Below are positions 20,701 to 29,037 of a DNA stretch of 64,000 nt, in pieces. Origin of the DNA: Nostoc sp. TCL26-01 (GTDB taxonomy: Bacteria; Cyanobacteriota; Cyanobacteriia; Cyanobacteriales; Nostocaceae); the NCBI RefSeq assembly GCF_013393945.1, contig NZ_CP040297.1, positions 3,178,804 to 3,242,803 of the forward strand, read 5' to 3'. A program made the translations under genes and the position numbers. Numbering within the stretch: position 1 is the stretch's first letter; each line of letters begins with the position of its first letter. Below the pieces are notes generated by a model that worked only from the letters and a program-made list of their open reading frames with translations, was not told the origin of the DNA and made no database searches.

Positions 20701-23149
20701 TGTTTAAATATTCTGATTCTGCTAACAATTCATATAATTTTAGAGTTAAATTGTAATGAGATTGCCAGCTATCAGTAGGTAATAGTTTTAAAGCTGTGTT
20801 TAAATAACTAATAGCAGCAGTATACGCTGTGGCAACTTTTGCCTTACGTCCAGCCATTAAGTTTAACTGAGATAGTTGCACTTTTGCAGAGGGTTTGTCA
20901 ATCAAATCAATTCCCATATTTAACTGATTGACAATATCAAAGATGCGACTTTCTAGCTCTTTTTCTGGTGTATTATTTAAGAGTAATTGTCCCATCTGAA
21001 AGTGAGTTGCTTGTTTTTGGGGTTCAGGAATGAGGTAATAGGCTGCTTGTTGGACACGATCATGGAGAAAGCGATAAGTTAGATTGATAGACTGATGATT
21101 AATGATTTTCTGGGAGTCTAATTTTTCTACATCTTCTGTCTGAAAGAACTTATAAACTTGGCTAGTTGGCAAAATCAATTCATCTTGCAGCGCTTTCCAT
21201 AACGCTATAGCGACATTGGTTTGAGATTGTTCAGAAACAATCGCCAAAGTTGCTAAATCAAACTGATTACCTATACAGGCTGCTAACTTGAGTACATTTT
21301 GCGTTGCGGAGGGCAATTTCTGCAACTGCTGCGCCATGAACTCTACCACATCATCGGTAAGGGACAAGGCATTAATTTGAGCAATATCGCATTCCCAACA
21401 TCCTTGATGACGATTAAAGGTAATCTGTCCGTTTTCGTGTAACGCTTTAAGAAACTGGGTAATAAAAAAGGGATTACCTTGGGTTTTGCGCTCAATGAAT
21501 TGTGCCAGAGGAAGCGATCGCTCTTGGGTACAATGTAAGGTATCAGCTATCAATTGATTTGTGTCGGCCAATTTAAGGGAAGCCAGGGTAATTGTTTTCA
21601 CACTCTTACCTGCTTGCTGTAATTCCTCCACCGCCAAAATCAACGGGTGTACGGGTGAAACTTCATTATCCCGATAAGCACCCAATAACAGTAAATTCCC
21701 TTTATACCCCATCAGCAATTTAATCAACTGTAAAGAAGCTGAATCTGCCCACTGCAAGTCATCCAGAAACATCACCAGTGGATGTTCGGCGGTTGTCAAG
21801 ACTTCAATAAACTTTTGGAACAATAGATTAAAGCGATTCTGTACGGCTGTTCCCTCAAGATTGGGTGCAGGGGGTTGTTTGCCAATCACTAGTTCCAATT
21901 CAGGAATCACCTCAATCAAAACTTGTCCACTATCTCCCAATGCTTCCAGAATTCTATCTCGCCACTTGGCTAGTTGCGTGTCAGATTCCGATAACAATTG
22001 CCCCATTAAATCGCCCAAGGCTTGCACAAAGGCAGAAAGAGGGATATTACGATTAAATTGGTCAAATTTACCTTTGATGAAATACCCATGCTGACGGGTA
22101 ATCGGTTTATGAACTTCATTGATAACGGCAGTTTTGCCAATACCTGAAAATCCTGCTACCAACAGCATCTCAGGTTGACTATTTGACACTCTCTCAAAAG
22201 CATCAAGTAGCATCTGCACTTGGGCTTCTCGCCCGTAAAGTTTTTCTGGGATAAAAAAGCGATCGCACACATCTCTTTGAGCGATCGTAAAATATGTAAT
22301 ATTGCCAGTATTGCTTAATTGAGCCAAACAATTTTCTAAATCATATTTTAATCCCCAAGCACCCTGATATCTATCCTCGGCATTCTTTGCCATCAACTTC
22401 ATCACGATATCTGAAAGTACCTGGGGAATTTCTTCCCTGTTACCTAAGACAGTCGGCATTTTCGCAATATGACAATGCACCAACTCCATCGGATCATCAG
22501 AGATAAATGGTAATTCTCTCGTCAATAACTCAAATAATGTCACACCCAGAGAATAAAAATCGCTGCGGTAATCTATCCCCCGGTTCATTCTGCCAGTTTG
22601 TTCAGGAGAAATATAAGCTAGGGTTCCTTCTAAGACATTGGGACTTTTGATCTCTTGGGTTTCTTTGGGAAGTAAAGAAGCAATACTAAAATCAATTAGT
22701 TGAACTTTCTTGGTTTGGGGATGAATCAGAATGTTTGCTGGCTTAACGTCTTTGTGGATCACACAATTGTGATGTAAGTCTTGGAAAATATTACTTAATT
22801 GTATAACGATCGCCAAAATTTCTCCCAGAGATAAAATATTAGTCTTGATATATTCTCTTAAAGAAATTTCTCCCGTATCTGCCATTACCAAAATATAACC
22901 ATTAGCATATGTTTCTAATGCTAATGGATGAATAATACCAGGAATATTGAGATTTTTGCTAATGGTATATTGATTGCGAAATTGTAGTAACTCATTGAAG
23001 CTGGGATACTCAGAAGTAAGCAGTTTGATGACTACAGGGAGTGTATCTTGCTCTCGGATGGCTCGGTAAACTAAGGTTCTAGAGCCTGCATATAATTGTT
23101 CATTGATTTGATATCCGGGAATAATTAGATTGTGGCTCGCAGTAATCAT
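17753..23149 (-). CDS. hybrid Ser/Thr protein kinase - AAA ATPase - GAF - histidine kinase
   Basis: This 1798-residue protein belongs to the dual-kinase family known from Anabaena/Nostoc. An N-terminal eukaryotic-type kinase domain (about 1-275) has the loop HKDVKPANIL and a DFS in place of DFG. A predicted AAA/STAND ATPase follows, with the P-loop GFSGIGKTAV at about residue 333 and FLDDLQWAD as Walker B. A long helical TPR-like region (about 700-1300) and a GAF domain (about 1345-1500) come next. The C-terminal histidine kinase has the phospho-acceptor His in GVAHEMNNP (about 1544), N-box NILANAIDAL, DNGVGM and GKGTGLGLAI. All ATP-binding boxes look functional. The signal sensed and the partner regulator are unknown; no response regulator gene is adjacent. 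Confidence 0.93.
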   Translation of the reverse strand: MITASHNLIIPGYQINEQLYAGSRTLVYRAIREQDTLPVVIKLLTSEYPSFNELLQFRNQYTISKNLNIPGIIHPLALETYANGYILVMADTGEISLREYIKTNILSLGEILAIVIQLSNIFQDLHHNCVIHKDVKPANILIHPQTKKVQLIDFSIASLLPKETQEIKSPNVLEGTLAYISPEQTGRMNRGIDYRSDFYSLGVTLFELLTRELPFISDDPMELVHCHIAKMPTVLGNREEIPQVLSDIVMKLMAKNAEDRYQGAWGLKYDLENCLAQLSNTGNITYFTIAQRDVCDRFFIPEKLYGREAQVQMLLDAFERVSNSQPEMLLVAGFSGIGKTAVINEVHKPITRQHGYFIKGKFDQFNRNIPLSAFVQALGDLMGQLLSESDTQLAKWRDRILEALGDSGQVLIEVIPELELVIGKQPPAPNLEGTAVQNRFNLLFQKFIEVLTTAEHPLVMFLDDLQWADSASLQLIKLLMGYKGNLLLLGAYRDNEVSPVHPLILAVEELQQAGKSVKTITLASLKLADTNQLIADTLHCTQERSLPLAQFIERKTQGNPFFITQFLKALHENGQITFNRHQGCWECDIAQINALSLTDDVVEFMAQQLQKLPSATQNVLKLAACIGNQFDLATLAIVSEQSQTNVAIALWKALQDELILPTSQVYKFFQTEDVEKLDSQKIINHQSINLTYRFLHDRVQQAAYYLIPEPQKQATHFQMGQLLLNNTPEKELESRIFDIVNQLNMGIDLIDKPSAKVQLSQLNLMAGRKAKVATAYTAAISYLNTALKLLPTDSWQSHYNLTLKLYELLAESEYLNTNFETAKYLIQETLVKAQDSLDKIKVYEIQIQSYTAQNKLLEAINIGREALGLLGVDFAQECDFAMMIAEHQKLRLVLGDRPIATLVNLPQLGNPHQSAALRILVGLFASVYLAKPELLPLKIFTMVKICIEHGNSPQAAIAYSLYGLFLCATGEIERGYQFGQLATIILDRFQAKELTSKVNLTFALFIKHWQNSIRSTLPVFLAGLSSGLEHGDLEYVGYCANCYCQFLFWTGENLEFAESEANKYCLLIEEIKQEVSLIWANTWRQTVINLRGHAENPMLLIGSSFNEIETLPSLIQSHNVNGICYVYLAKLLLSYLFGDHQNAAEYADKFEAYEQGAAGLLIIPLKNFYQSLNLLALCAYPTEKTLILAKIAANQKSMETWARHAPMNYLHKYQLVQAETYRVLGQNYEAGDWYDRAITGAKENGYFQEETLSHELAAKFYLAWGKEKIAAGYMQEAYYGYARWGAKAKTDDLEHRYPDLLRPILQQAKITLNSLETLASIATPNVSIHASTKNSCSSTSSINTALDFAAILKASQGLSSAIQLDELLYQLTQIILQNSGGDRCVLILPNSDGKWHLKAIATLEKTELCSEPLESSTNVPIKLIQYVKNTQEVVVIDHLKTDLPIIDDYLVQRQPKSLLCLPILNQGNLIGILYLKNRSTSGVFTSDRILILNFLCTQAAISLENARLYRQAGQALQDLQQAQLQIIQSEKMLALGNLVAGVAHEMNNPLGFISATLQQAQPTVNDIIEHLQLYQLGLPNPGQEILEHQEEIDLNYILEDLPKMINSMSMACDRLKNISTSLRTFSRADQDYKVPFNIHEGIDSTILILKHRLKANEQRPAIEVMTEYADLPQIDCFPGQLNQVFMNILANAIDALEESNYQRSFDEVRANPNHIFIKTLIINNKIQIVIADNGVGMSEQVKQKIFDHLFTTKAVGKGTGLGLAIAYQIVVEKHNGTLVVNSTPGKGTEFMITLPIMT

Positions 23150-23337
23150 TTATGTTTACCTCACAATGCAAATTTGTTTTTGCGTTATGAAGTTAGTATT
23201 CCCACAAACTCGATGTTTACTAAAGGTAAATCCAATAAAAGATGAGGTAATACAGTTGCTTGATTATGGCAACCGTTATTACCACATCCATAAGATTATG
23301 AGAATTTTGATCCAAAACCTAACTAACAGTAATTTTT

Positions 23338-23889
23338 TTAAGGTTGATCGGGAATTACTGCATAAGCATCAATCTCAAACAACATCCCGTCAAGCGCCAG
23401 TCTAGGCACAGGAATGAGTGTGTTTGCTGGTGGTTTAAATCCCCATAAACTAACGATTTCACGTCCTAGTGGAATCAATTTATCTTGATTATAATCTACA
23501 ATAAGAATTGTAGTTTTTGCTACATCACTAGGTTTCGCACCCACCGCGTCTAAGGCAAAACGTAGGTTCTGAAAAGCCTTAACTAACTGTGGCTCAAACT
23601 CATTCGAGACAAGATTTCCCTGTAAATCTGAACCAAATTGACCAGAAATATAGACGGTTCTCGTTCTTGGTGGTGTCACAGCTATATGACTATAACCATT
23701 GCGAGTTGCATCATATAACATTGGTGGGTTGATTAATTGCACCTCTTTTTTCGGTTGAGCCTTCACTTCCTTTTGTGTTCCCACTACAAAGGCAGTACCT
23801 AGCCCACTACCCCCAAGCCACAACAGTGCATTTCGTCGTGAAAATTTTGTCACTAATGAATTTACCGCACTGGTAATATGTCGTGTCAT
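23338..23889 (-). CDS. RidA/YjgF family protein with Tat signal
   Basis: RidA-family enamine/imine deaminases are small trimeric proteins that hydrolyse reactive intermediates. This 183-residue member starts with a twin-arginine signal (FSRRNALLWLGGSGLG) at about residues 16-35, so it is probably exported folded. The conserved C-terminal motif is VPRLALDGMLFEIDAYAV, which keeps the substrate-binding Arg of active RidA proteins. Export is unusual for this mainly cytosolic family, and the physiological substrate is unknown. The gene sits alone between the giant kinase and a Rieske oxygenase. Confidence 0.87.
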   Translation of the reverse strand: MTRHITSAVNSLVTKFSRRNALLWLGGSGLGTAFVVGTQKEVKAQPKKEVQLINPPMLYDATRNGYSHIAVTPPRTRTVYISGQFGSDLQGNLVSNEFEPQLVKAFQNLRFALDAVGAKPSDVAKTTILIVDYNQDKLIPLGREIVSLWGFKPPANTLIPVPRLALDGMLFEIDAYAVIPDQP

Positions 23890-24229
23890 TGCAGCTCCCT
23901 AAATATGATGGCTTTATTTTTACTCATACTTAACTTTATTATCCATCAAGTTTGAATAAAATAACACCGTCTTGTGATGATTTTTCTGTGAAATCACGCA
24001 ATAATTCTTGGTTTTAAATATTTGCAACATGATTTCGTAATTGCTTAACAGAGATTTAATCTCTGCTTCACCACTAAGCCAGTCAATCAAAGGACAGGGT
24101 TAGGTTTATCGATTATATATCTGGTGAAAATGAATGTAGAGACGTTGCAGTGCAACGTCTCTACAAAGATTTCGGGCAACTGAGTGCAGCTAGCTTTATC
24201 TGATTGCGAAATCTACGCCAAATTGTTGC
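23890..24229. other. intergenic region with palindromic repeat
   Basis: It holds copy 2 of the 29-bp palindrome at 24136-24164 (GTAGAGACGTTGCA, central base, complement). I see no gene in the rest. Confidence 0.55.
24136..24164. repeat. 29-bp palindromic dispersed repeat, copy 2
   Basis: It matches 5667-5695 except at the central base. It lies 66 bp beyond the Rieske gene stop codon, where it could act as an mRNA end structure. Confidence 0.85.
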
Positions 24230-25183
24230 TCACCATTCACGATATAGCTTTTGGGCAAGAAACATAATTTCTTCATTGGGTAAGCGAATTTTGGCTGGCT
24301 GGTGAGGATAAGAAGTTTCAATGGCGCGTGTATCTTGCTCTATTACTGTTGCCACTGCACTTAACACAAAGCGCCCCAGTAGTGGTTTCAAAATGGGGTG
24401 TTTAGGTTGACTGTAGACGAGAACAAAGGTTTTAGTTTGGGTTGCAGTTTCTGGATACAACGCATGAACTTGCAAAACTTCTCCAATAGGAAAATCTGCA
24501 CGAAAAGTTGTTAGTGAGGGAAAAGCATATTCTAATATTCCGGTGTAAGTCTTGGGTGCAGTGAGGATAACCGGGTTTTGGAGGATATCATTCCAGGTAC
24601 TGTCGTCACGATCTAGTTCTTGCACAACTTTTGCCCAATATCCATCATGCTCAAATACAGGGATGCGATTGGCTTTGATGCCAAATAACTCGCGGTGTGT
24701 GCCATTTTGATGGTTGTAGTCATAATTGATTGATATACTATCCAAAAAAGTACCATGAATACTTTTTTCTCCAGCAACTCCTAAAAAGCTCATACCTGCA
24801 CTGACTTTGGAGATTAGATCCGGAATCGGAGTTTTGGGAGTATAACCGCCGTATGTCCAAATACAATCGTCTTTAATGACGATTTCCAGAGGTGCGAGTA
24901 GAGGTTGACCACCCACCTTGTCGCCATTGTGCAGTCTTCCCTGCCCATCAAACTCTAGCGCATGGAAAGGACAAGCGATCGCATCTGTGTGTTGACAAAT
25001 CCAACCATCTGATAACGGTGCTTGCATATGAGGACAAATGTTATCAAGGGCAAACACTTCACCTTGTTGATTTTGCCAGAGTACATAGTCATGTTCATTG
25101 AGTGTGACTTTGTAAGGTTTGTTAATGCCCAACATGGAACGATGAGCAATTAACCAAGGTGCGCCCGGCAGAATTGGTTCCAT
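24230..25183 (-). CDS. Rieske [2Fe-2S] non-heme oxygenase
   Basis: The N-terminal Rieske domain has the first ligand pair as Cys-Pro-His (in DNICPHMQAPLSDG) and the second as CPFHALEFD, giving the usual Cys-x-His / Cys-x2-His cluster. The rest of the 317 residues should hold the mononuclear iron catalytic domain; a His/Asp-containing region is present (NYDYNHQNGTHRELFG). The layout resembles small oxygenases of the pheophorbide-oxygenase/aromatic ring-hydroxylating group. The substrate cannot be assigned. The gene is divergent from a TetR regulator with a 10-bp inverted repeat pair between them, so control by that regulator is likely. Confidence 0.87.
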   Translation of the reverse strand: MEPILPGAPWLIAHRSMLGINKPYKVTLNEHDYVLWQNQQGEVFALDNICPHMQAPLSDGWICQHTDAIACPFHALEFDGQGRLHNGDKVGGQPLLAPLEIVIKDDCIWTYGGYTPKTPIPDLISKVSAGMSFLGVAGEKSIHGTFLDSISINYDYNHQNGTHRELFGIKANRIPVFEHDGYWAKVVQELDRDDSTWNDILQNPVILTAPKTYTGILEYAFPSLTTFRADFPIGEVLQVHALYPETATQTKTFVLVYSQPKHPILKPLLGRFVLSAVATVIEQDTRAIETSYPHQPAKIRLPNEEIMFLAQKLYREW

Positions 25184-25287
25184 AAAGGTCTCCCAAAGAT
25201 TGGTTTTAAGGTATGAGAAATCAATGCGATGACTTAATGATCGAGGAAGCTGATTGCTCCATGATTGCGATCGTTCAAGTAAAATTG

Positions 25288-25342
25288 TGACAAAAGTTTC
25301 ATCTTTAAAACTTAAAATACGACATATTATTCACTTTTGTCA
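25288..25342. promoter_or_regulatory. inverted repeat pair, possible TetR operators
   Basis: TGACAAAAGT at 25288-25297 is matched by its exact complement ACTTTTGTCA at 25333-25342; the two centres are 45 bp apart. They lie between the Rieske gene and the TetR gene. The second arm covers a possible TTG start at 25337, which argues that the regulator starts downstream of it. Confidence 0.5.
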
Positions 25343-25375
25343 ACTGAGAACGTGACCAAACCAGAACTTAACTCC

Positions 25376-26113
25376 ATGCGCCGTCAACCCCAACAAAAAC
25401 GTAGTCAACAACGAGTAGAGAAAATTCTCCAAGCAGCAGCAGAGGTTTTTGTTGAAGTAGGATATGAAGCTGCAACTACCCACGTGATAGCTGCAAAAGC
25501 TGAAACGGCGGTTGGTTCCCTATATCAGTTTTTCCCTGATAAACTGGCAATTTTTCATGCTCTGGAAGCTCGTCATATGGAACAGGTGACAGCTATTCAT
25601 GCCAAGTTGATGCAGTCAGCAGATGAGCAAAAGTCATTATCAAAGTTTATTGAACACGTGGTAAATACCTATGCTGAATATTTTGCAGATCCCATACCGC
25701 GTGTTGTGTATATTCAGTATTTCGTTGCACCAGACTTGTTTAAGCTATTTAACGAAACCTTTAATGAGTGGTTAATACAACAATTTGCTGGCTTATTCCG
25801 CAGGTGGAATCCAGACTTAGCTGTGGACAAAAGCCAACTGTTAGCAGAAACAGTTCATTTATGTTACAACGCTTTACTACTCAATGCTTTACGTAAGGAT
25901 CAGCATCAAAGACAAGCTTATTATGGGGAAATCAAAGATTTATTAGTAGCATATTTGACACCTTACGCACTACAACACACACAGCAAGTAATGAAAGTAA
26001 TGATATGTCCACACTGTCATTCATCTCGTTTATCTAAAAATGGGCATCGTCACGGGAAACAGCGCTATCTCTGTAAAGACTGTGGTAAACAATTCTTAGA
26101 AAAACCCATGTAG
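25376..26113 (+). CDS. TetR family regulator with C-terminal transposase-type zinc ribbon
   Basis: The N-terminal part is a TetR helix-turn-helix domain (AAAEVFVEVGYEAATTHVIA and AVGSLYQFFPDK), followed by the usual ligand-binding helices to about residue 205. The last 37 residues are a four-Cys zinc ribbon (ICPHCHSS ... RYLCKDCGKQF) of the type found at the N-terminus of IS1-like and related cyanobacterial transposases. The two parts are in one uninterrupted frame. I chose the ATG at 25376 (245 residues); GTG 25352 and TTG 25337 are alternatives. Divergence from the Rieske gene suggests that it controls that gene. The tail could be a captured IS fragment or a functional fusion. Confidence 0.83.
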   Translation: MRRQPQQKRSQQRVEKILQAAAEVFVEVGYEAATTHVIAAKAETAVGSLYQFFPDKLAIFHALEARHMEQVTAIHAKLMQSADEQKSLSKFIEHVVNTYAEYFADPIPRVVYIQYFVAPDLFKLFNETFNEWLIQQFAGLFRRWNPDLAVDKSQLLAETVHLCYNALLLNALRKDQHQRQAYYGEIKDLLVAYLTPYALQHTQQVMKVMICPHCHSSRLSKNGHRHGKQRYLCKDCGKQFLEKPM

Positions 26114-26304
26114 GAATAGAGGTTTAGGAGGAACATTCCCAAACTATAGGACTAGTATTTGATTATTGAAAAAAATTAGTACCAGTTAAGAAACTTCTTA
26201 CAAGAGTGCCTATTGCCTATTGCCTACCTACGTAAATTATACCAATTTAAAAAAAGAATGCGACAGATGGGTAGCGATTGTATATTTTTTTAGTTGGAAG
26301 TCCC

Positions 26305-26847
26305 TTATGGTCTTTCAATTGTAATTGCTATTATTTTTCCATCACTACCCATTTGAAATCTACCATTTAATCTATCGCTTATCTCTACGTTAAACACTTG
26401 AATATCAAGTACAACTGTTTCAACTTTTCCGCTAGGAAATACTTTCTCTAAATCCGTAATTTTTGACTTAAATGATATACCTTCCTTCAAAACAAGATTT
26501 GGTAAATCCACAGAATGTATACCGATCGATATCAACTGATCGTTTCTAAAGATAAAATTTGAGTTAAAAAAAGTTAACTGTACTATATCATTGTCTCGCA
26601 TCCAAATTAGCCTGGGCTTGCCCCATAACCTTACTACATCATCCATTTTGTCTCCTAACTTAATGCCAGCGATCGTCTCGTCTTGTATCGAACCACCTCT
26701 TTCTGTTAAATAAGGATATGATAATTCCTGTTCAGTAAGGGAATTTAACTTTTCTGAAAATGAGTCATTCGATGCAAAAGCTGGAACTGAAATTGACGAA
26801 ATGACTGTAATGAAAGACAGCAAAAATGTAATTTTTATTAGTCTCAT
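26305..26847 (-). CDS. secreted hypothetical protein
   Basis: I do not recognise this family. From the Met at 26847 the 180-residue protein starts with a Sec signal peptide (MRLIKITFLLSFITVISS, predicted cleavage after PAFA). The mature part includes GIKLGDKMDDVVRLWGKP, a pattern seen in small beta-rich exported proteins of the BamE/SmpA-like kind, so an outer-membrane or periplasmic role is possible. The open frame extends 12 codons further upstream to 26883, but that would spoil the signal peptide. AT-rich codon usage fits a real but lowly expressed gene. Confidence 0.7.
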   Translation of the reverse strand: MRLIKITFLLSFITVISSISVPAFASNDSFSEKLNSLTEQELSYPYLTERGGSIQDETIAGIKLGDKMDDVVRLWGKPRLIWMRDNDIVQLTFFNSNFIFRNDQLISIGIHSVDLPNLVLKEGISFKSKITDLEKVFPSGKVETVVLDIQVFNVEISDRLNGRFQMGSDGKIIAITIERP

Positions 26848-26883
26848 ATGTATTTTTTGATAGATTTCAAAAAAATTATACAT

Positions 26884-27239
26884 TGTTTATGCTGGCATTT
26901 GTCTGTATCATATTTTTTGCGAGCATTACCCAATGCCACTTCTCTAAACGCAGAAAATCCACACACAAGAGTGGCTTCACTACGTTTATTTGCGATATCA
27001 AATATTAGTCGTCCTACAGATAATTAAAAATTTATTTAAACCTGAAGTGGTAAAGTTTTCTTTTTACATCTAGAACGCAACAGCGCGGTAAAATACAAAA
27101 TTGCCCCACAACTTGAGCAAGCGTAGGGCAATGGACAGTTAAGCACTGTCAGTAGTCTGTCCGACAACAACGGAGTTTTGTCACACTTTTGTGACGCTTT
27201 GTTTTGTGTCCCTTACATTGTTATTCATTACACAAATTT
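26884..27239. other. intergenic region before hemB
   Basis: This is AT-rich and without a gene. A 6-bp inverted pair (TTGCCC near 27101, GGGCAA near 27126) is too weak to call a structure. The hemB promoter should be here. Confidence 0.45.
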
Positions 27240-28220
27240 ATGTTTCCAACACACCGCCCTCGCCGTTTGCGTACTCATCCTCAATTGCGCCGGATGGTAC
27301 GTGAAACCGTATTGACTACCAATGATTTGATTTACCCGTTGTTTGCTGTACCAGGAGAAGGAATCGCCCATGAGGTTAAATCTATGCCTGGAGTCTACCA
27401 ATTGTCGGTAGATAAGATTGTGGAAGAGGCAAAACAAGTTTATGACTTAGGCATTCCCTCAATTATTTTGTTTGGTATCCCAGCAGATAAAGATACAGAC
27501 GCTACTGGGGCTTGGCATGATTGCGGCATTGTCCAGCAAGCAGCAACGGCGGTAAAAGCAGCTGTACCAGATTTGATTGTCATTGCTGATACTTGTTTGT
27601 GTGAGTATACCAGCCACGGCCACTGTGGTTATTTGCAAGTAGGAGATTTGACAGGACGAGTTCTTAATGATCCGACTTTGGAGTTGTTGAAGCAAACAGC
27701 AGTTTCTCAAGCTAAGGCTGGTGCGGATATCATTGCTCCTTCGGGGATGATGGATGGCTTTGTCCAAGCAATTCGCGCTGGTTTGGATGAAGCGGGATTC
27801 CAAGACACACCGATTTTATCCTATGCTGCTAAGTATGCTTCGGCTTACTATGGGCCGTTCAGAGATGCGGCAGATTCGACACCGCAATTTGGGGACAGAA
27901 GAACTTACCAAATGGACCCAGGTAACTCCCGCGAAGCCATTAAGGAAATTGAATTGGATATTGCGGAAGGGGCTGATATGCTGATGGTGAAGCCTGCCTT
28001 GGCTTACATGGATATCATCTGGCGGGTGAAGGAAGCCAGTAATTTACCTGTGGCTGCTTACAACGTCTCTGGTGAGTATTCTATGGTGAAAGCGGCGGCA
28101 CTGAATGGTTGGATTGATGAGGAGCGTGTTGTGATGGAAACTTTAACAGGGTTTAAACGCGCTGGTGCAGATTTGATTTTAACCTACCACGCCAAAGATG
28201 CAGCACGTTGGTTGCAGTAA
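27240..28220 (+). CDS. hemB: delta-aminolevulinic acid dehydratase (porphobilinogen synthase)
   Basis: HemB joins two molecules of 5-aminolevulinate to porphobilinogen, a cytoplasmic step shared by heme, chlorophyll and phycobilin synthesis. The Schiff-base lysine motifs [17 protein letters not shown] and [12 protein letters not shown] are present. The metal site reads [14 protein letters not shown], with the three cysteines of zinc-type enzymes rather than the Asp-rich plant type. I chose ATG 27240 (MFPTHRPRR, 326 residues) because homologues begin there; the frame also opens 12 codons earlier. It stands alone with its own upstream region. Confidence 0.96.
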   Translation: MFPTHRPRRLRTHPQLRRMVRETVLTTNDLIYPLFAVPGEGIAHEVKSMPGVYQLSVDKIVEEAKQVYDLGIPSIILFGIPADKDTDATGAWHDCGIVQQAATAVKAAVPDLIVIADTCLCEYTSHGHCGYLQVGDLTGRVLNDPTLELLKQTAVSQAKAGADIIAPSGMMDGFVQAIRAGLDEAGFQDTPILSYAAKYASAYYGPFRDAADSTPQFGDRRTYQMDPGNSREAIKEIELDIAEGADMLMVKPALAYMDIIWRVKEASNLPVAAYNVSGEYSMVKAAALNGWIDEERVVMETLTGFKRAGADLILTYHAKDAARWLQ

Positions 28221-28424
28221 TTGTTCATCTCACGCACAGACGCAGAAGTACAAAGTTTTCTTTTGAGTTTTTGTGTCTAGGCGTGAGATTGTTTTATGGC
28301 GTTAGTTAAACGAGAGTGATCTCATGTTTAACTAAATGATTCTAATTAACTTAGATTGGATTTAATGTGATTGAAAACAGCACAATTATTGCTTTAAGCT
28401 ACGCTTCACCCAATCCAGAATAAC

Positions 28425-28985
28425 TCACCCTAAAAGTTGATTTTCATCATGGTGACGTGAGTACTGCAACTCTAAATTTGTTTGCCTTTGCTTGCTTCCT
28501 TGATAGGAAATGGGGCAAAGTTTTGTATTGGCACTCATGCAATCCATGTGTGGTGTTTTGGCACAGACGATCAATAAAGCGCCCAAAATAAATAATAAGC
28601 CACAAATGGCGGCTGTTTGCATGGCAGAAATTTCGAGTGCGCCATGAACAACTACTTCCCGCAAAACAGATACAATGGCTACTTCTACAGCTACACCGAC
28701 AGCAATGCTATGTTCTTGTAAATAGACCATTAAGAGTCTAAATAATTCTACCAGAATTAGGATAAAGAGTATTTTGGCGGTGATGTGTTTATAATCTAGT
28801 GCTTGTGTGATGGCGATGAATATGCCCCACAATTGAATTAACATCACGGCAAACAAAGATAGGCATAAAACTACTACTAACAAGTCTTGAAAGGCTTCCA
28901 TATTGCGGACAATTGAGTGGCGATCAAGCCAGCGATCGCAAAATAAAAATCGGCTTTTGCTGCGTTTTTGCATTTGGTTTTCCAT
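28425..28985 (-). CDS. PsiE-family membrane protein
   Basis: The 186-residue protein has four predicted membrane helices (about residues 32-56, 66-84, 95-112 and 122-142) and resembles the phosphate-starvation-inducible PsiE family. The function of that family is unknown. The conserved LFRLLMVYLQEHSIAV and VAIVSVLREVVVHG segments are visible. The hydrophilic C-terminal tail of about 45 residues is less conserved. Phosphate control is a family label only; I see no Pho box that I could defend. Confidence 0.8.
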   Translation of the reverse strand: MENQMQKRSKSRFLFCDRWLDRHSIVRNMEAFQDLLVVVLCLSLFAVMLIQLWGIFIAITQALDYKHITAKILFILILVELFRLLMVYLQEHSIAVGVAVEVAIVSVLREVVVHGALEISAMQTAAICGLLFILGALLIVCAKTPHMDCMSANTKLCPISYQGSKQRQTNLELQYSRHHDENQLLG

Positions 28986-29037
28986 TTTCGTCTAGTTCAT
29001 TAGTTAATTCACTCCATATTTTCATTTTTACCGCAGA

